A stretch of 64,000 bases of DNA from Neocallimastix lanati (nom. inval.) (lineage: Eukaryota > Neocallimastigomycota > Neocallimastigomycetes > Neocallimastigales > Neocallimastigaceae), in the NCBI GenBank assembly GCA_016946835.1, contig JACVTC010000007.1:1107501-1171500 (forward strand), in the 5' to 3' direction. Made by a program: the position numbers and the translations under genes. The notes under the pieces are model-generated. The model did no database searches and was not told the origin of the DNA. It saw nothing but the letters and a program-made list of their open reading frames with translations. The stretch's first letter is position 1. Every line of letters begins with the position of its first letter. Below, one piece after another: positions 24,877 through 36,519 of the stretch.

Positions 24877-27800
24877 TTATATTATAAACATAATGAACAA
24901 TTTATTCTGTATTCTGTATATCTAAAATAAATAATAATCATAATTAAATAGTGAATTGTTATAATATATTACAATTGTTTAATGAAATAATAATTATTTT
25001 AATAGAAATTAATATATTAACAATAAATAGTATTAATAGAGGAATTAATACTTCAGAGAAAAAAATGGATGGAATTTTTTAAATTTCATCCATTTTATAA
25101 TTCTGAAATATTATTTAATTGAATAGATAATTAAAATATTAGTTATTATAAAATTGAAATAAATAGAAAGTTAAATGATGTGAAAGTATATATTAATTAA
25201 AATTAATTAATTTCATATCCTCCATTTTTTTTTCTTTTTTTTTCTTTTCTTTTTTTTTTTTGTTTTATTTTTATTTTCAATTATAATAGGGGTGATAATA
25301 TGAAACACATATTCTTTAAAATTTATATAATAAAAAAAAATGATACAAATAGGCAATTTATTTTGATAAAATTGTATTTATGATAAATTTGATAAAAGCC
25401 TTAAAGGCAAATATAGTATTTATTTATTTAATAATATAATATTTTTGAATTTGATTTAAGAAAATTATGAAAGTTTAAGTGACATTATAAAAGAAAGTTT
25501 CTATATATAAATATATCAATGATAAAAATCATAAATTAAATATGAATATACATATAATAATTGTTATTGTAATAATAATCATATAAATAATAGAATGAAT
25601 TATTAATATTATAGAAATAACAATTAATAATATGGAAATTCGAATAAAAATAATAATTAAAAATGTGGAAATTTAAATAAAATTTAAAGTGTATATCAAA
25701 TTTATTTATTATAAATTATTAAATCGATTGTTTTATTCAATTAATTCGGTATTGTATTATTATTATATAATTATAAATATTTTTAATACTAATTATAAAC
25801 ATAAAGTGATAGCATTGTTTTAATAAATTTTAAAAAATATTGAAATATATTATTAGATTAATTTAAAATAATTTATATTTAAATGAGTTTAAATTATTAT
25901 CAATAAGTTTAATTAGTAATAACTAAATGAATGAAAATTTAACAAAGTAAACCAGTATAATTATAACTTAAAACATTAAATATTAATGAATGTAATATAT
26001 AATAAATAATATAAATAAAAATAAAAGTGAAATATAAATAAAATAAAAAAAGAGGAAAAAGAAAATTAAGAAATATTTAATTAAGAAAAGATAATATTTT
26101 TCTTTATAATTTATATTAAACTATGTAAATTTTTATATATATATTTCTTTTTTTTTTTTTTTTTTTTTTTTTTCAATTGATATTTTATGTTTGAGGAAAA
26201 AAAAAAAAAACATTTTAAATATTTTTTAATATGTTTTTAAGAAAAAATTTTTTTTTTTTTTTAAAATTTGTAGTCATGTGTGTCAAATTTTTAATTATTA
26301 ATTAGATTATTACACATTCATTTTTATTTTATTTGTATTTAATATTACCATATTTGTAAAGAAAAACGCCTAATGAAAGAAGGATTATCAAATCTGAATT
26401 TATATTATATATATTATAGGTATATACAAAAATAAATAAATAAATAAATAAAAATAAAATAAAATTCATTATTTTTCCGAAATAAATAATAAATTATCTT
26501 CTTATTAAAAAAAAAATATATATATATATATAAATATAAATCTTTTATATATATATTATAATAAAATGAATATAATAAAGTATTAAATATAAAATTTATA
26601 AATATATATAAAAACATTCAAAAATGAAAAATATAATGAAAACCATATTAAAATGTAAGATTACTTTGTAATTGTAATACTTTTTTTAAAAAAAAAATAG
26701 TTTATAATAAACAATCCTTCAAGAGATTTCCTTTAATTGTTACACATGTGATTGTCTTAGTTTCATTTTAATTATAGGATTGGTAAATAATAAAAATCAA
26801 TAAATGGAATAGAATAATCATAAAAATACATAAAAACTAATAATAATAATAAAACCTATTACTATAATCATTTAAATAATATTAATTATGGTAATGATAA
26901 TAATAAATATAATAATAATAATTATATTTATTAATAATTACAAAATAGTGATATAATTATTCTAAAATTTTCATTATATATATTTAGTATAATAATTACT
27001 AAATAGACATTTCCACTTTTATATTAACCACACAATTATAAACTAATACATAATTATTTCACAAATATAATAAAATTGAAAACTATATATATAATATATA
27101 TATATGTATAATAATTATATTTATGTGTAATTACTATATTTTAATATTGATTATATAATATATATTCAGAAATAAAACATCATTCATTGTTTATTATTTT
27201 TTAAATAATTGTAAGTTTAAAATATATTTTATTAAGAGCATTAATAATATTAAAATTCTGATATTGATTATTACCAATTTTCTTCTTTTTTTTTTTTAAA
27301 AAAAAATTATAAAAATTATTACCATACTTTACCATGCTTAACCATGTAAAGTTATCAATAATTCATTTTATTATCAGTTTTTTGAAGCAAATAAAAAAAT
27401 CACATATATATATTTTATTTTAGTACACTATAAAAAAAAATGTCATTTTTATAATTTAGGAAAGACCATCCATGCGTAGTTTAAATTGTATGATTTTTTA
27501 CCAAAACATATTATATTTTCTATTTACTAAATACGTATATTATCTTATACTCTGACTAACCAAATAAAATTGAGGTGATTTAAAATCATATTATAAATGT
27601 ATATATTAATCTTATTTATTATAATATTGATAATTTCATTTTTTTAATATTATTCAATTATTTAATAATAATTATTTAACAATTAATAATATAAATAATT
27701 ATTGTTTTATAATTAAAAATATGGAATTTTATTAATAATATATATATATATATATTATATGCATTAAATTATAATATATACTATATATTAAATACTAACC

Positions 27801-28598
27801 AATCATATTTTTATAGGCTTTAATCATTTAAATCTTTATTGAGAAGATACTATTTAACAATATATTATTCGTATATTATTTGTATTTGCAACATTTATTA
27901 AAATAAAAAAAAAAAACGTTTAAAAGTAAATTTGTTATATAATGAAATTTCTAATATTCAAAATATAATATAAATATTGCTAATTTAATATATTTTTTAT
28001 TAACATATATTATTTAAGGAGGTAATATATTTCAAATATAATTCTATTATATTATTTATTTATACAGAATAGGGCTAGAAAATAAAAAATAATAATAATA
28101 AAAATTAATAGCATAATTAATATTATATACTAATATTATTTAATAGTAAACTATAATAGTAATTATTAATAAAAAAAAAATGTGTTAATTATTAAAAAAT
28201 ATAGTATATAAATATATAATAATATATTATAATGTATTATAAAAAACTTTATTTAATATTAAAAAAAATAAATTTAATAGTTTATAATAATTTACATATT
28301 AATAAAATTTTATAAAAATGGTTCCTTTTTCTTTCCTTTTTTCTTTTTTCTTTTTTTCTTTTTTACTTTTTATTATTATATTTAGTTTTTCGGTGTTGAA
28401 GGTTTAATCTTTATAGATTAGATTTTAGCTTTTTTTTTTTTTTTTATAAAAAAAAAAAAAGGAATAACGATTTAAGAAAGGCAATTTAATACTTTTAAAG
28501 CATTACTTTTTTTTTCTCCTTTTTTTTCATAAGTTAAAAAAAAAGGCATTATTTTTAAGTATAATTTTATTAAAAAGAAAAATTAAATAGTTTATAGG

Positions 28599-28678
28599 TG
28601 ATAAAGCAGAAGCTTTTATATTTATATAAAGTGAATTAATTAATGTACTATAGAGTTACTCGTAATCCCAGATTATCT
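28599..28678. promoter_or_regulatory. Candidate GATA-factor binding sites upstream of the GATA gene
   Basis: TGATAA at 28599-28604 and AGATAA on the minus strand at 28673-28678 fit the HGATAR core bound by fungal GATA factors. They lie about 110-190 bases before the leader ORF and about 600 before the main start. Such sites arise often by chance in A/T-rich DNA, so autoregulation is only a suggestion. Confidence 0.25.
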
Positions 28679-28789
28679 CTTAATAAAAAGTGTTTTTAAT
28701 TATATATAATATTAATATTAATTAATTTAAATAAGTAATTTTTTTTAAAAAAAGTTTAAATAATAATTTTATAATTTTATTTTACAAAT

Positions 28790-28843
28790 ATGGGTTACTA
28801 CTTCTTCCAAAACGGTAAGCACGTTGGTAATGACGTTGATTAA
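28790..28843 (+). CDS. 17-codon leader ORF or first coding exon of the GATA gene
   Basis: ATG GGT TAC TAC TTC TTC opens a 17-codon frame (MGYYFFQNGKHVGNDVD) ending in TAA at 28841-28843, in the leader region 417 bases before the GATA-factor ATG. Its codons (TAC, TTC, AAC, AAG, CAC, GAC) are the C/G-ending set used by highly expressed genes here, quite unlike the surrounding DNA. Two readings are possible. It may be a peptide-coding upstream ORF that controls translation. Alternatively, a GTAAGC donor at 28815 joins to an acceptor TTTTAG ending at 29248; this gives an in-frame fusion (G|AT makes Asp) adding 12 residues before the GATA-factor Met. The start word MG.Y....GK.VG is also loosely like the N-terminus of the small ATP-synthase subunit k, but the frame ends too soon for that. 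Confidence 0.4.
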   Translation: MGYYFFQNGKHVGNDVD

Positions 28844-29259
28844 AGAGATACGGGATTGAACAGTAGTATATTCAATATTTATATATAAATTAATAATAAT
28901 TCAATAGTACATAATTAATTTTTTAAAATACATTAATTAATATTAAAAATAATTAAAAATAATAGTAATTAATTTCACTTAATATAAACATTTAAATAAA
29001 AAATTAATATAATATAGTATAATTTTAAAAAATAATAATAATTAATAATAATAATTAATAATTAATAATAATAATTAATAATAATTAATAACAATAATTA
29101 ATAATAATAACAAAGAAGAAATTTTTAAAGTTAATTGATTCGAGATTTAATAATTAAATAATAATATAAAAGTAATTTTGAAATTTAAAATTTTTAAAAA
29201 ATACTTTAGAGCATATTATATTTTTTCAAAAGATTAAAATTATTTTAGATACATTTAAG

Positions 29260-30702
29260 ATGGAAAAAGATTTAAATAGAATTTTGAGTGTGATGACTGG
29301 TATGCCATCATTTATTCCACAAGAAAATTTAAGTGGAAATGAATTTGAAGCTTACTTAAAAAATTTACAAAGTTTAGTTAACAACGCAAATTCAATTGAA
29401 GGAAAGAACGAATTACCAATTGATGAAACAATTATCAAAACTGAAGGTTTTACTCCACTTTCTCCAATTTCTGATTCTGAAAGTGCTTTTGGTAATGATA
29501 CTAATGAAAATAAAAATGCTGTCAGTAGTCCACCAGCAACTCCACCAATGGAAGATTTAAATAAAGTATTAAATAAGAATTCTAATGTTATGAATTATCC
29601 ATTCGTTTTTGGTAATAATTGTATGGAATTAATGAATGAACAAAATGATGTTAAGAAAGTTAATAAAAAGAATTCTCGTTCACAGTTACAGTCACATCAA
29701 TCTCCAGCAAAGAGAGTAAAGTTAGAAAATGGTATGGTAGCGAAAGATATGATTGTACCAGAAGTTTCTACAAAGGTTGAAAAGAAGAAGAAGGAAGGAG
29801 GTCGTAAAATTACATGTTACAATTGTCATACTGATACGACTCCACTTTGGAGAAGAACACCAGATAGATTACATTCCTTATGTAATGCCTGTGGACTTTA
29901 TTATAAGCAATATAAAACGCACAGACCATTAAATTTACAACATAAAACCGCAAAAAGTACTAAAAAGAATAATAATACTTCAGCTAGTACTTGTTCCTCC
30001 AATTCTCAAGCAAAAATATCAATTCAACCAATGATTAAGAGTGAGAGTCCACTTTTATCTACTGATGTTACCCAAAACTTAACTTCAAATCCTCAAAATT
30101 TATTATTAGCTGAAAATAATGTTGACTTATTAAATTCCATTAATTATTCAAGTGGTATGGATTTATTGAATTCTGTAGCTGTTAATAATAACTTTTTAGC
30201 TACTACTAGTCCATTAAATAGTAGTGTTACCAATTCATCATTGTTAGCAACGGCCTCATCTGCCAACCCGCAAATTCTTAGTACTTTAAGTGGTAACACA
30301 GATATCATGAATTCTTCTTTATTTTTGAATAATTCTGAAATATTAAATACAGTTGCCCTCTTAAACTCTCAAAAATCATCATTAAAAAGAAAGAATAGTG
30401 GTGATTTGGGTGATAATGAATTATTATACATGAATGATTTGGAGACTAATGGAAACATTTTAAGTAATGCTTCATTGAATACTTTAATGAATGACACATC
30501 ATATTTAATTTCTAAGAGTATGGAAAATAATTTAGAAGATACTACTGATGCAATAACTGATTCTCAAAAAGAAGAAGAAAAGAAGTTCAGAAGTGAAGTT
30601 GAATGTATGAATAGAGAAGATGTTCAACGTTTACTAACTAATTATGAAAAGCGTTGTGAATTTCTTCGTGGTTACTTAATGGCTACTCGTAATAGAAATT
30701 AA
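29260..30702 (+). CDS. GATA-type zinc finger transcription factor
   Basis: An intact 480-aa protein with one GATA finger near the centre: Cys186-x2-Cys189-x18-Cys208-x2-Cys211 (CYNCHTDTTPLWRRTPDR, then LCNACGLYYKQYKTHRP). It is followed by a basic segment that would contact the A/T/GATA major groove. The 18-residue loop differs from the 17-residue loop of the AreA/GATA-1 class and places it with fungal factors of the LYYKQY type. The flanks are low-complexity: Asn/Ser/Leu-rich after the finger, acidic and Pro-rich (SPPATPP) before it, typical of activation or interaction regions. A conserved-looking C-terminal helix (about 450-475: NREDVQRLLTNYEKRCEFLR) may mediate dimer or partner contacts. 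It is nuclear by inference (KKKK near 175 and KRVK near 151). The specific pathway (nitrogen, iron, light, development) cannot be told from sequence. The upstream leader ORF may change the true N-terminus. Confidence 0.9.
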   Translation: MEKDLNRILSVMTGMPSFIPQENLSGNEFEAYLKNLQSLVNNANSIEGKNELPIDETIIKTEGFTPLSPISDSESAFGNDTNENKNAVSSPPATPPMEDLNKVLNKNSNVMNYPFVFGNNCMELMNEQNDVKKVNKKNSRSQLQSHQSPAKRVKLENGMVAKDMIVPEVSTKVEKKKKEGGRKITCYNCHTDTTPLWRRTPDRLHSLCNACGLYYKQYKTHRPLNLQHKTAKSTKKNNNTSASTCSSNSQAKISIQPMIKSESPLLSTDVTQNLTSNPQNLLLAENNVDLLNSINYSSGMDLLNSVAVNNNFLATTSPLNSSVTNSSLLATASSANPQILSTLSGNTDIMNSSLFLNNSEILNTVALLNSQKSSLKRKNSGDLGDNELLYMNDLETNGNILSNASLNTLMNDTSYLISKSMENNLEDTTDAITDSQKEEEKKFRSEVECMNREDVQRLLTNYEKRCEFLRGYLMATRNRN

Positions 30703-30922
30703 ATGAATTTTTATTATTTAATTTTATTGTTAATTAATTAAGTAGTAATAATCTTTTTCTTTTTTTTTTTTGAAAACTATTTATTATTTTTTAATTATTA
30801 TTTAATTTAATTATTATTATTTTAGTTTTTTATTTTTTATTTTATTTTATATTTTATGTTAACTTTTTTGTTTTTTATTGTTTATATTATTCTGTTTATA
30901 AAAAATAAGATAATAATAATTA

Positions 30923-30962
<40 letters not shown>

Positions 30963-31183
30963 TATTTTTATCAAGTATTTTTTTTATTATTAATTAATAT
31001 TTTTCATAAATCCATTACAGACCATAAAATTCATCAATTATTTTAATTCATTATAATATAGAATATACTTTTTTCACTTTTTTTTTTTTTTTTATAAATT
31101 TATTTTTTTAAAAAAATTATTTTATTTTAAAATAATAGTTACAATATAGTAAAATGTTAATATTTTTGCAATATATGTATGAG

Positions 31184-31225
<42 letters not shown>

Positions 31226-31598
31226 AAAGAAAAAGTAAAAATAAGATAATAATAAAAAAAAAAATAAAATTAAATAAAAAAAAAAAGTCCATTTTTACTT
31301 ATGAAATTGTTTATATATTTAATATTGTAATTAAGAAAAAGTTAGATTTAAAAATAAAAATAAAAGTATTATATTAGGTTGTATGTTATATTTATATACT
31401 TAAAAAAATTTATTTAGTTGTAGACTTTTAATACAGAATGAAATGATTATAATCATTATAATCAAAAAAAAAGGTATAGAAAATTGATATGATTATTATA
31501 AATAATACATATATCAAGTGTTTATAAAATTATTTTTTATACTATATTAAATTATATTAAAAATTATATTAAATTATATTATATTATATTGTATATAT
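30703..31598. other. Intergenic region, convergent 3' ends
   Basis: This spacer lies between the 3' ends of the GATA gene (+) and the PARP16-like gene (-). It holds A runs at about 30924-30957 and 31182-31223 and no coding sequence. Confidence 0.6.
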
Positions 31599-32055
31599 TT
31601 AACGATTTCCAAGATAGCACATTAATAAAAAGTAAAATATAAATATTAAAATTATAAAGTGGTCATGAATAAACTTTATAAATTTATTACTTGCTTTCCT
31701 TTTATTTTTAATAGTAAAAAAAAAAAAAAAAAAATTAATATATATATATTATATATCAAATAAAATAATATTAATATTAATATATATATATTTATATTTT
31801 TTCACTAATTGCTATACAATATATATTTCTTATTATATATATACAATATATATTACTTACATTGTTTCCTTTTTATTAACATATACTAATAAATGGGTCA
31901 CTCTAATATGTGCATTATTTTTAATAATAAAATATTCCTATGTTTTTTTTTTTTTTTTTTTTTTTTTTATTTTATTTTATTTTTGAATATATATATATAT
32001 ATTATTATTATTATTATTAAATTATAATACTTTAAATAATATATTTTTATTTAAA

Positions 32056-32086
<31 letters not shown>

Positions 32087-32537
32087 CATCTGGTGGAAGA
32101 TCATCATATAAACCACTATCATCTATATTTATAAATTTATATAAATAAAAAGATAGGAAAAATAAATTTATATATATATATGAAGAAAAAGGAAAAATAT
32201 ATGTAGAGATTTATTAATTTTAATTTATTATTTTTATTATTTATTTATTATTTATTATTTATTTATTATTTATTATTTATTTATTATTCACAGATATATT
32301 ATATATATCACATATTTATTTATTTTTTTTCTACTAATTTTTTTATCAACTTACCCCTTTGTTTCCGCATAATATCAGGATGTTTAATAATTTCACATAA
32401 AGCTAATACCACTATTGGATTACCTTTTCCAATTAAACTTTTTTTACCTCGACCTACATGACCTTTCGAAAAAGTAAATGAGAGTTTTAAATCAACTGAT
32501 ACATATATACCTTTACCATAGGCACTTCTCTTTTTAA

Positions 32538-32620
<83 letters not shown>

Positions 32621-33851
32621 TAAGTATTATTATACGTATTAATATTAGTATTAGTAATAATAATAGTAGGTAATGGTATTATTGTATTATAATTTCATAT
32701 TAATTTTTAATTTTTAATTTAATATAATATATAAATAATTGAATATATATTAACACCATTATAAAATAAATAATATTATTATAATTTATTTATATAGAAA
32801 TGAATATACAAAAAAAAAAAATAATACTCAATGATATATATATTTATATATACTTTATTTAAATTTGTTTGTAAGCCGTAATGTAAAATTGAATGGAAAT
32901 TTTCAAATAAAGACCCATGATAACCATAGAAGGAACCATATTCTTTTTTTAATTTTTCAAATTCAAGGTTATGCTGAATACAACGTGGTAATTTTTCTTC
33001 TGGGTCATTATTTTTATTAGTATAATTGACTTTAAAAATAAAGGAAGGAACATAATCATATAAATCATTATTTTCCATATCAATACTCTCTGATGATAAA
33101 TAAAAAGAAGAACTATTTAAATTCATTGACTTTGACTTGACTAAATCATCAATTGAATCATTATTGACTAATTCATCATTTTCTATAGCAATTTTTAATA
33201 CTCTTTTTAGTTGAACTTCAGAATTAATTATCCAATTTAATAATTCATTATCTTTGTTATAATTATAAAAAAAATGAAATTTTAATTTTTATACATACGA
33301 ATATCATATATATAAATAGAAATGAAATTTCATTTCATGTAATTTTTAATTAGAAATTCATTTTAAATTTTACATAAATATTTTATTGTCAATAATAATA
33401 ATAATAGTTATATATTTTACCTTCTGGATTTTCTATTCTAGTTAATTTTTCCATATTATCTAGCAGTGATTTCTATATATATTTATCGTTTTAAAATTTA
33501 TAATGAAATTTTAATAAAATTTTATCAGTTTTATACTAAACATATAATAATAATAGTATGAATAATAGAATAATATAAAATATTTCATTAATTGTAATAT
33601 TAGAAATAATAAAAAATTACCACACGTTTAATATCTTTTAATGTTTTTTGACGATATCTAAGGTTTGGTGAAATATTTGCATTATTATCTATCATATATT
33701 GTTTAGGAAATGGATCACATAAATATTCTGCATTGTTTGAATAGATAGATGCTGAAAAAAAATCTACTAAAAGATCACATCCTAAAATATTATGTATTCT
33801 TTTTCTTACCAGACTCTGCTGACTACTACTACTTGACATTGACATTGACAT
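31599..33851 (-). CDS. PARP16-like mono-ADP-ribosyltransferase, tail-anchored
   Basis: Seven exons assembled by splice sites and frame: 33851-33621, 33472-33421, 33251-32854, 32529-32355, 32122-32088, 31937-31861, 31698-31599, giving 355 aa. All junction phases agree. The N-terminal helical cap (DLLVDFFSASIYSNNAEYLC, then DPFPKQY) and the catalytic domain (YGSFYGYHGSLFENFHSIL, NAD-binding His206; SAYGKGIYVS, Tyr236; ALCEIIKHPDI; PPDEYFII) follow human PARP16 block by block. The last exon adds a hydrophobic helix at about 337-351 and a short polar end, the tail-anchor layout of PARP16. It should sit in the ER or nuclear envelope membrane with its catalytic domain in the cytosol, where PARP16 modifies ER-stress kinases in animals. 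The third catalytic-triad position, tyrosine in human PARP16 as I recall, is His312 here (RVTHLLVY). An acidic, Ser-rich insert at about 118-160 is lineage-specific. Intron 3 carries (ATT)n and (AGT)n repeats. Confidence 0.88.
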
Positions 33852-33867
33852 CTTTTTATTCTTATTC

Positions 33868-34200
33868 TTATTATTTATTATTTATTACTTATTATTTATT
33901 ATTTATTATTTATTATTTATTATTTATTATTTATTACTTATTACTTATTATTTATTATTTATTATTTAATTTTTATCATTTAGTATTTATTATTTATTAT
34001 TATTTATTATTTATTATTTATTTATTATTACTTATTATTACTTATTATATCATTATTTATTATTATTAATTATTATTAATTATTATCAATTATTATTTAT
34101 TATTATTTATTATTATTTATTATTATTTATTATTATTTATTATTATTTATTACTATTTATTATTATTTATTATTATTTACTGTTTATTACTATTTATTAT
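33868..34200. repeat. TTTATTA heptamer array (site 4) in a divergent promoter
   Basis: This is the reverse complement of the TAATAAA unit seen at the three other sites. It starts about 17 bases upstream of the PARP16-like start codon and grades into (TTATTAT)n and ATTATTT variants. It probably forms part of the leader or promoter of that gene. The LTO1-like gene diverges about 600 bases further right. Confidence 0.85.
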
Positions 34201-34619
34201 TCTTGTTTTTTTATTTTTAATTATTCCTTTTTCAAATATTTTTCAATACTGATAATGATGGTGTAATTAACTTTGCTTCTTTCTATATATTTTTTATTTC
34301 TATTTCTTTTAAATTATTTCTTTTAAATTATTTTTTTAAATTATATTCCTTTTTTTTTTTTTTTTAATATATTTTACTTTTTTTTAATTTGTCAAAAAAA
34401 AAAAAAAAATAAACATAATTAAAAATTGATTAAATTTTAATTTATAAATTTATTTATTTTTTTTTTTTTAATTATTATTATATTTATTATTATTATTATA
34501 TTATTATTAATATTATTAATATTATATAAAATTATTAAAATTATTATTATTATTATTAGAATTATTAATTATTATTATATTATAATTACTATTATTTAAT
34601 AATTATTATTTATTATTAA

Positions 34620-34663
<44 letters not shown>

Positions 34664-34810
34664 CAGTTAAATAAATTTATGATATAATTAAAAGTTTAGA
34701 ATTTATTTTTTTATAAAAAAAAAAAAAATAAAAAAATAAATTTTCAAAAATTTCATTTTTAATTAAGTATAAATTGAAATCATTTTTAATATCAAAAAAA
34801 AAAAAAAAAG

Positions 34811-35550
34811 ATGTCAGATATTTTGGATGATATATTGTTCATTGAGGAAGAGTAATTATTTAAAATATTACCTAGAATATATATATATATTATTTTTAAA
34901 ATATAAAATTATATTTTACACTTTTAAATTAGTATAACTTTTAATTTTATATATACTTATAAAATATTTTATTTTTTTTTTTTAAAAAAGTTTTATAAAG
35001 AAAGGCTTTAATTCAGGTATTGAAGCTGGTGAAGAATTCGGTAAAACAGAAGGTTTAGAATGTGGTATTGAAAATGGTTATTCATTTGGAATGGAAATTG
35101 GTTTTTATAAAGGTTTTACAAAGATTTATAAAAAGCATGTCATAGATATAGAAACAGATGAAAAGAAAAAGTATATATTATATTTTATAAAAGTTTTTTA
35201 TTTATTTACTCATAATAATTATAAAGTATTTTATTTATTTAATTATTTTTATTTAAATAATTATATATGTTAATATATATTATTCATATAAAATATAATT
35301 TATATTAAAATGATAATAATAAAGGGAACATCAATTAAAATTATTTAATGGAATTAATGAATTAATAAATTCCTTTATTGAAAATCCTGATACAGCAACT
35401 TTAAAAAAATTAAATTCAAAATTTAAAATGTTAATTTCAAATATTAAAGAAAAGCAATCCGTTTTAAATCAATTATCATCTTTGCAATATAATACTAAAC
35501 CTAAATCTGAAAAACCATTATGTTTTAAAGGAGAAGATATTGATTTTTAA
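34811..35550 (+). CDS. LTO1/ORAOV1-like adaptor for Fe-S insertion into ABCE1/Rli1
   Basis: Three exons, 34811-34851, 34991-35170 and 35325-35550, with consistent phase 2 joins, give 148 aa (human LTO1 is about 137). The second exon carries the family's repeated Gly-x3 pattern: KGFNSGIEAGEEFGKTEG, then CGIENGYSFGMEIGFYKG, about residues 18-53. The third exon is helical and Lys-rich. Together with Yae1, Lto1 recruits the ABC protein Rli1/ABCE1 to the cytosolic Fe-S targeting complex so that its two [4Fe-4S] clusters are inserted; Rli1 is essential for ribosome recycling. The protein ends in Ile-Asp-Phe, which fits the C-terminal tripeptide ([LIM]-[DES]-[WF]) recognised by that targeting complex. 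It is transcribed divergently from the PARP16-like gene. The introns are short and AT-rich like the others here. Confidence 0.88.
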
Positions 35551-35580
35551 ATTATATATATATATATTTTTCATAAAAAG

Positions 35581-35611
<31 letters not shown>

Positions 35612-35952
35612 AAAATAAGTATAAACAAATATAAAAGCAACTTGCGACATAAAAATATAATGGATTAATTAATTAAATAATTAATTAATTTATATTATCA
35701 CTATCTTATACTAATAGATTTAATACTATTTATCATTTTTTTAAAATAAACGAAAAGAAAAAATAAAAAGTATAATTCAAAAGTCTTATTAGAAGATTTT
35801 TGATTTTATTATTATTATTTTAATTTAATTAATTAATATATTTAATTTATAATTTTTATAAATAAAAGTAAATTTTAAATTTTTAATAGAAATTTCAGTG
35901 TTTAAGAATATATATTTAATATATATTTCTTTAATCCGTTATAAATATAAAT

Positions 35953-35991
<39 letters not shown>

Positions 35992-36354
35992 AAAGAAATA
36001 AAAAATAATAAAAGTAAGATGTGTAATAACATATATAGAATTAATAAAAAAAAAAATTATTTATTATACATATTAATAGAATTATAATATTTTATTAAAT
36101 AATTTTTTTTTTTTTGTTGTTGTTGCTATTAATTGATAAAGTCTTGTTTTATTATTAGATTTTAGTTATTCATTTATATATATAATTTTAATATCTAATT
36201 AAATATGTATTTATTATATATTTATTAATTATACTATATATACTATTATTAATACTTATTTATTATTATTAATAGAGATAAAAAAAAAAATAAAATAAAA
36301 ATTATTAAAATAATTATTAAATAAAAGTATTAAATAAAAATATAATAATATTTC

Positions 36355-36413
<59 letters not shown>

Positions 36414-36519
36414 TAATTTAAAGAAAAAAAAAAAAAAAAAAGTTAAACTTTCAATAATATAAAAAAAATAAATTATTAATAATAATTGTAGTTAATTTTA
36501 ATATATATATATATTCAAT
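35551..36519. other. Intergenic, convergent 3' ends
   Basis: A/T-rich spacer between the LTO1-like gene (+) and the Lys/Glu-rich gene (-). It has an A run at about 35580-35609, (AAT)n at about 36355-36413 and (TA)n at about 35957-35987. No gene is seen. Confidence 0.6.

Larger units (their letters stand above)
21359..28780. other. Gene desert with homopolymers and satellites
   Basis: About 7.4 kb without a supportable gene. It contains long T runs (22028-22069, 23150-23203, 24829-24874), an A run near 22741-22770, a heptamer array, a 33-bp repeat, and many short palindromic AT words. The last 400 bases are probably the promoter and leader of the GATA-factor gene. Confidence 0.6.

Noticed and set aside
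32533-32640. Asn/Thr run in frame with PARP16 exon 4
   Set aside because: The frame meets a TGA upstream and the sequence has no other exon signals. Splicing at AAAAAG before RSAYGKG aligns with PARP16 without a gap, so the repeat is intronic.
33749-34069. 106-codon frame crossing the heptamer array
   Set aside because: Antisense to exon 1 of the PARP16-like gene, then array sequence.
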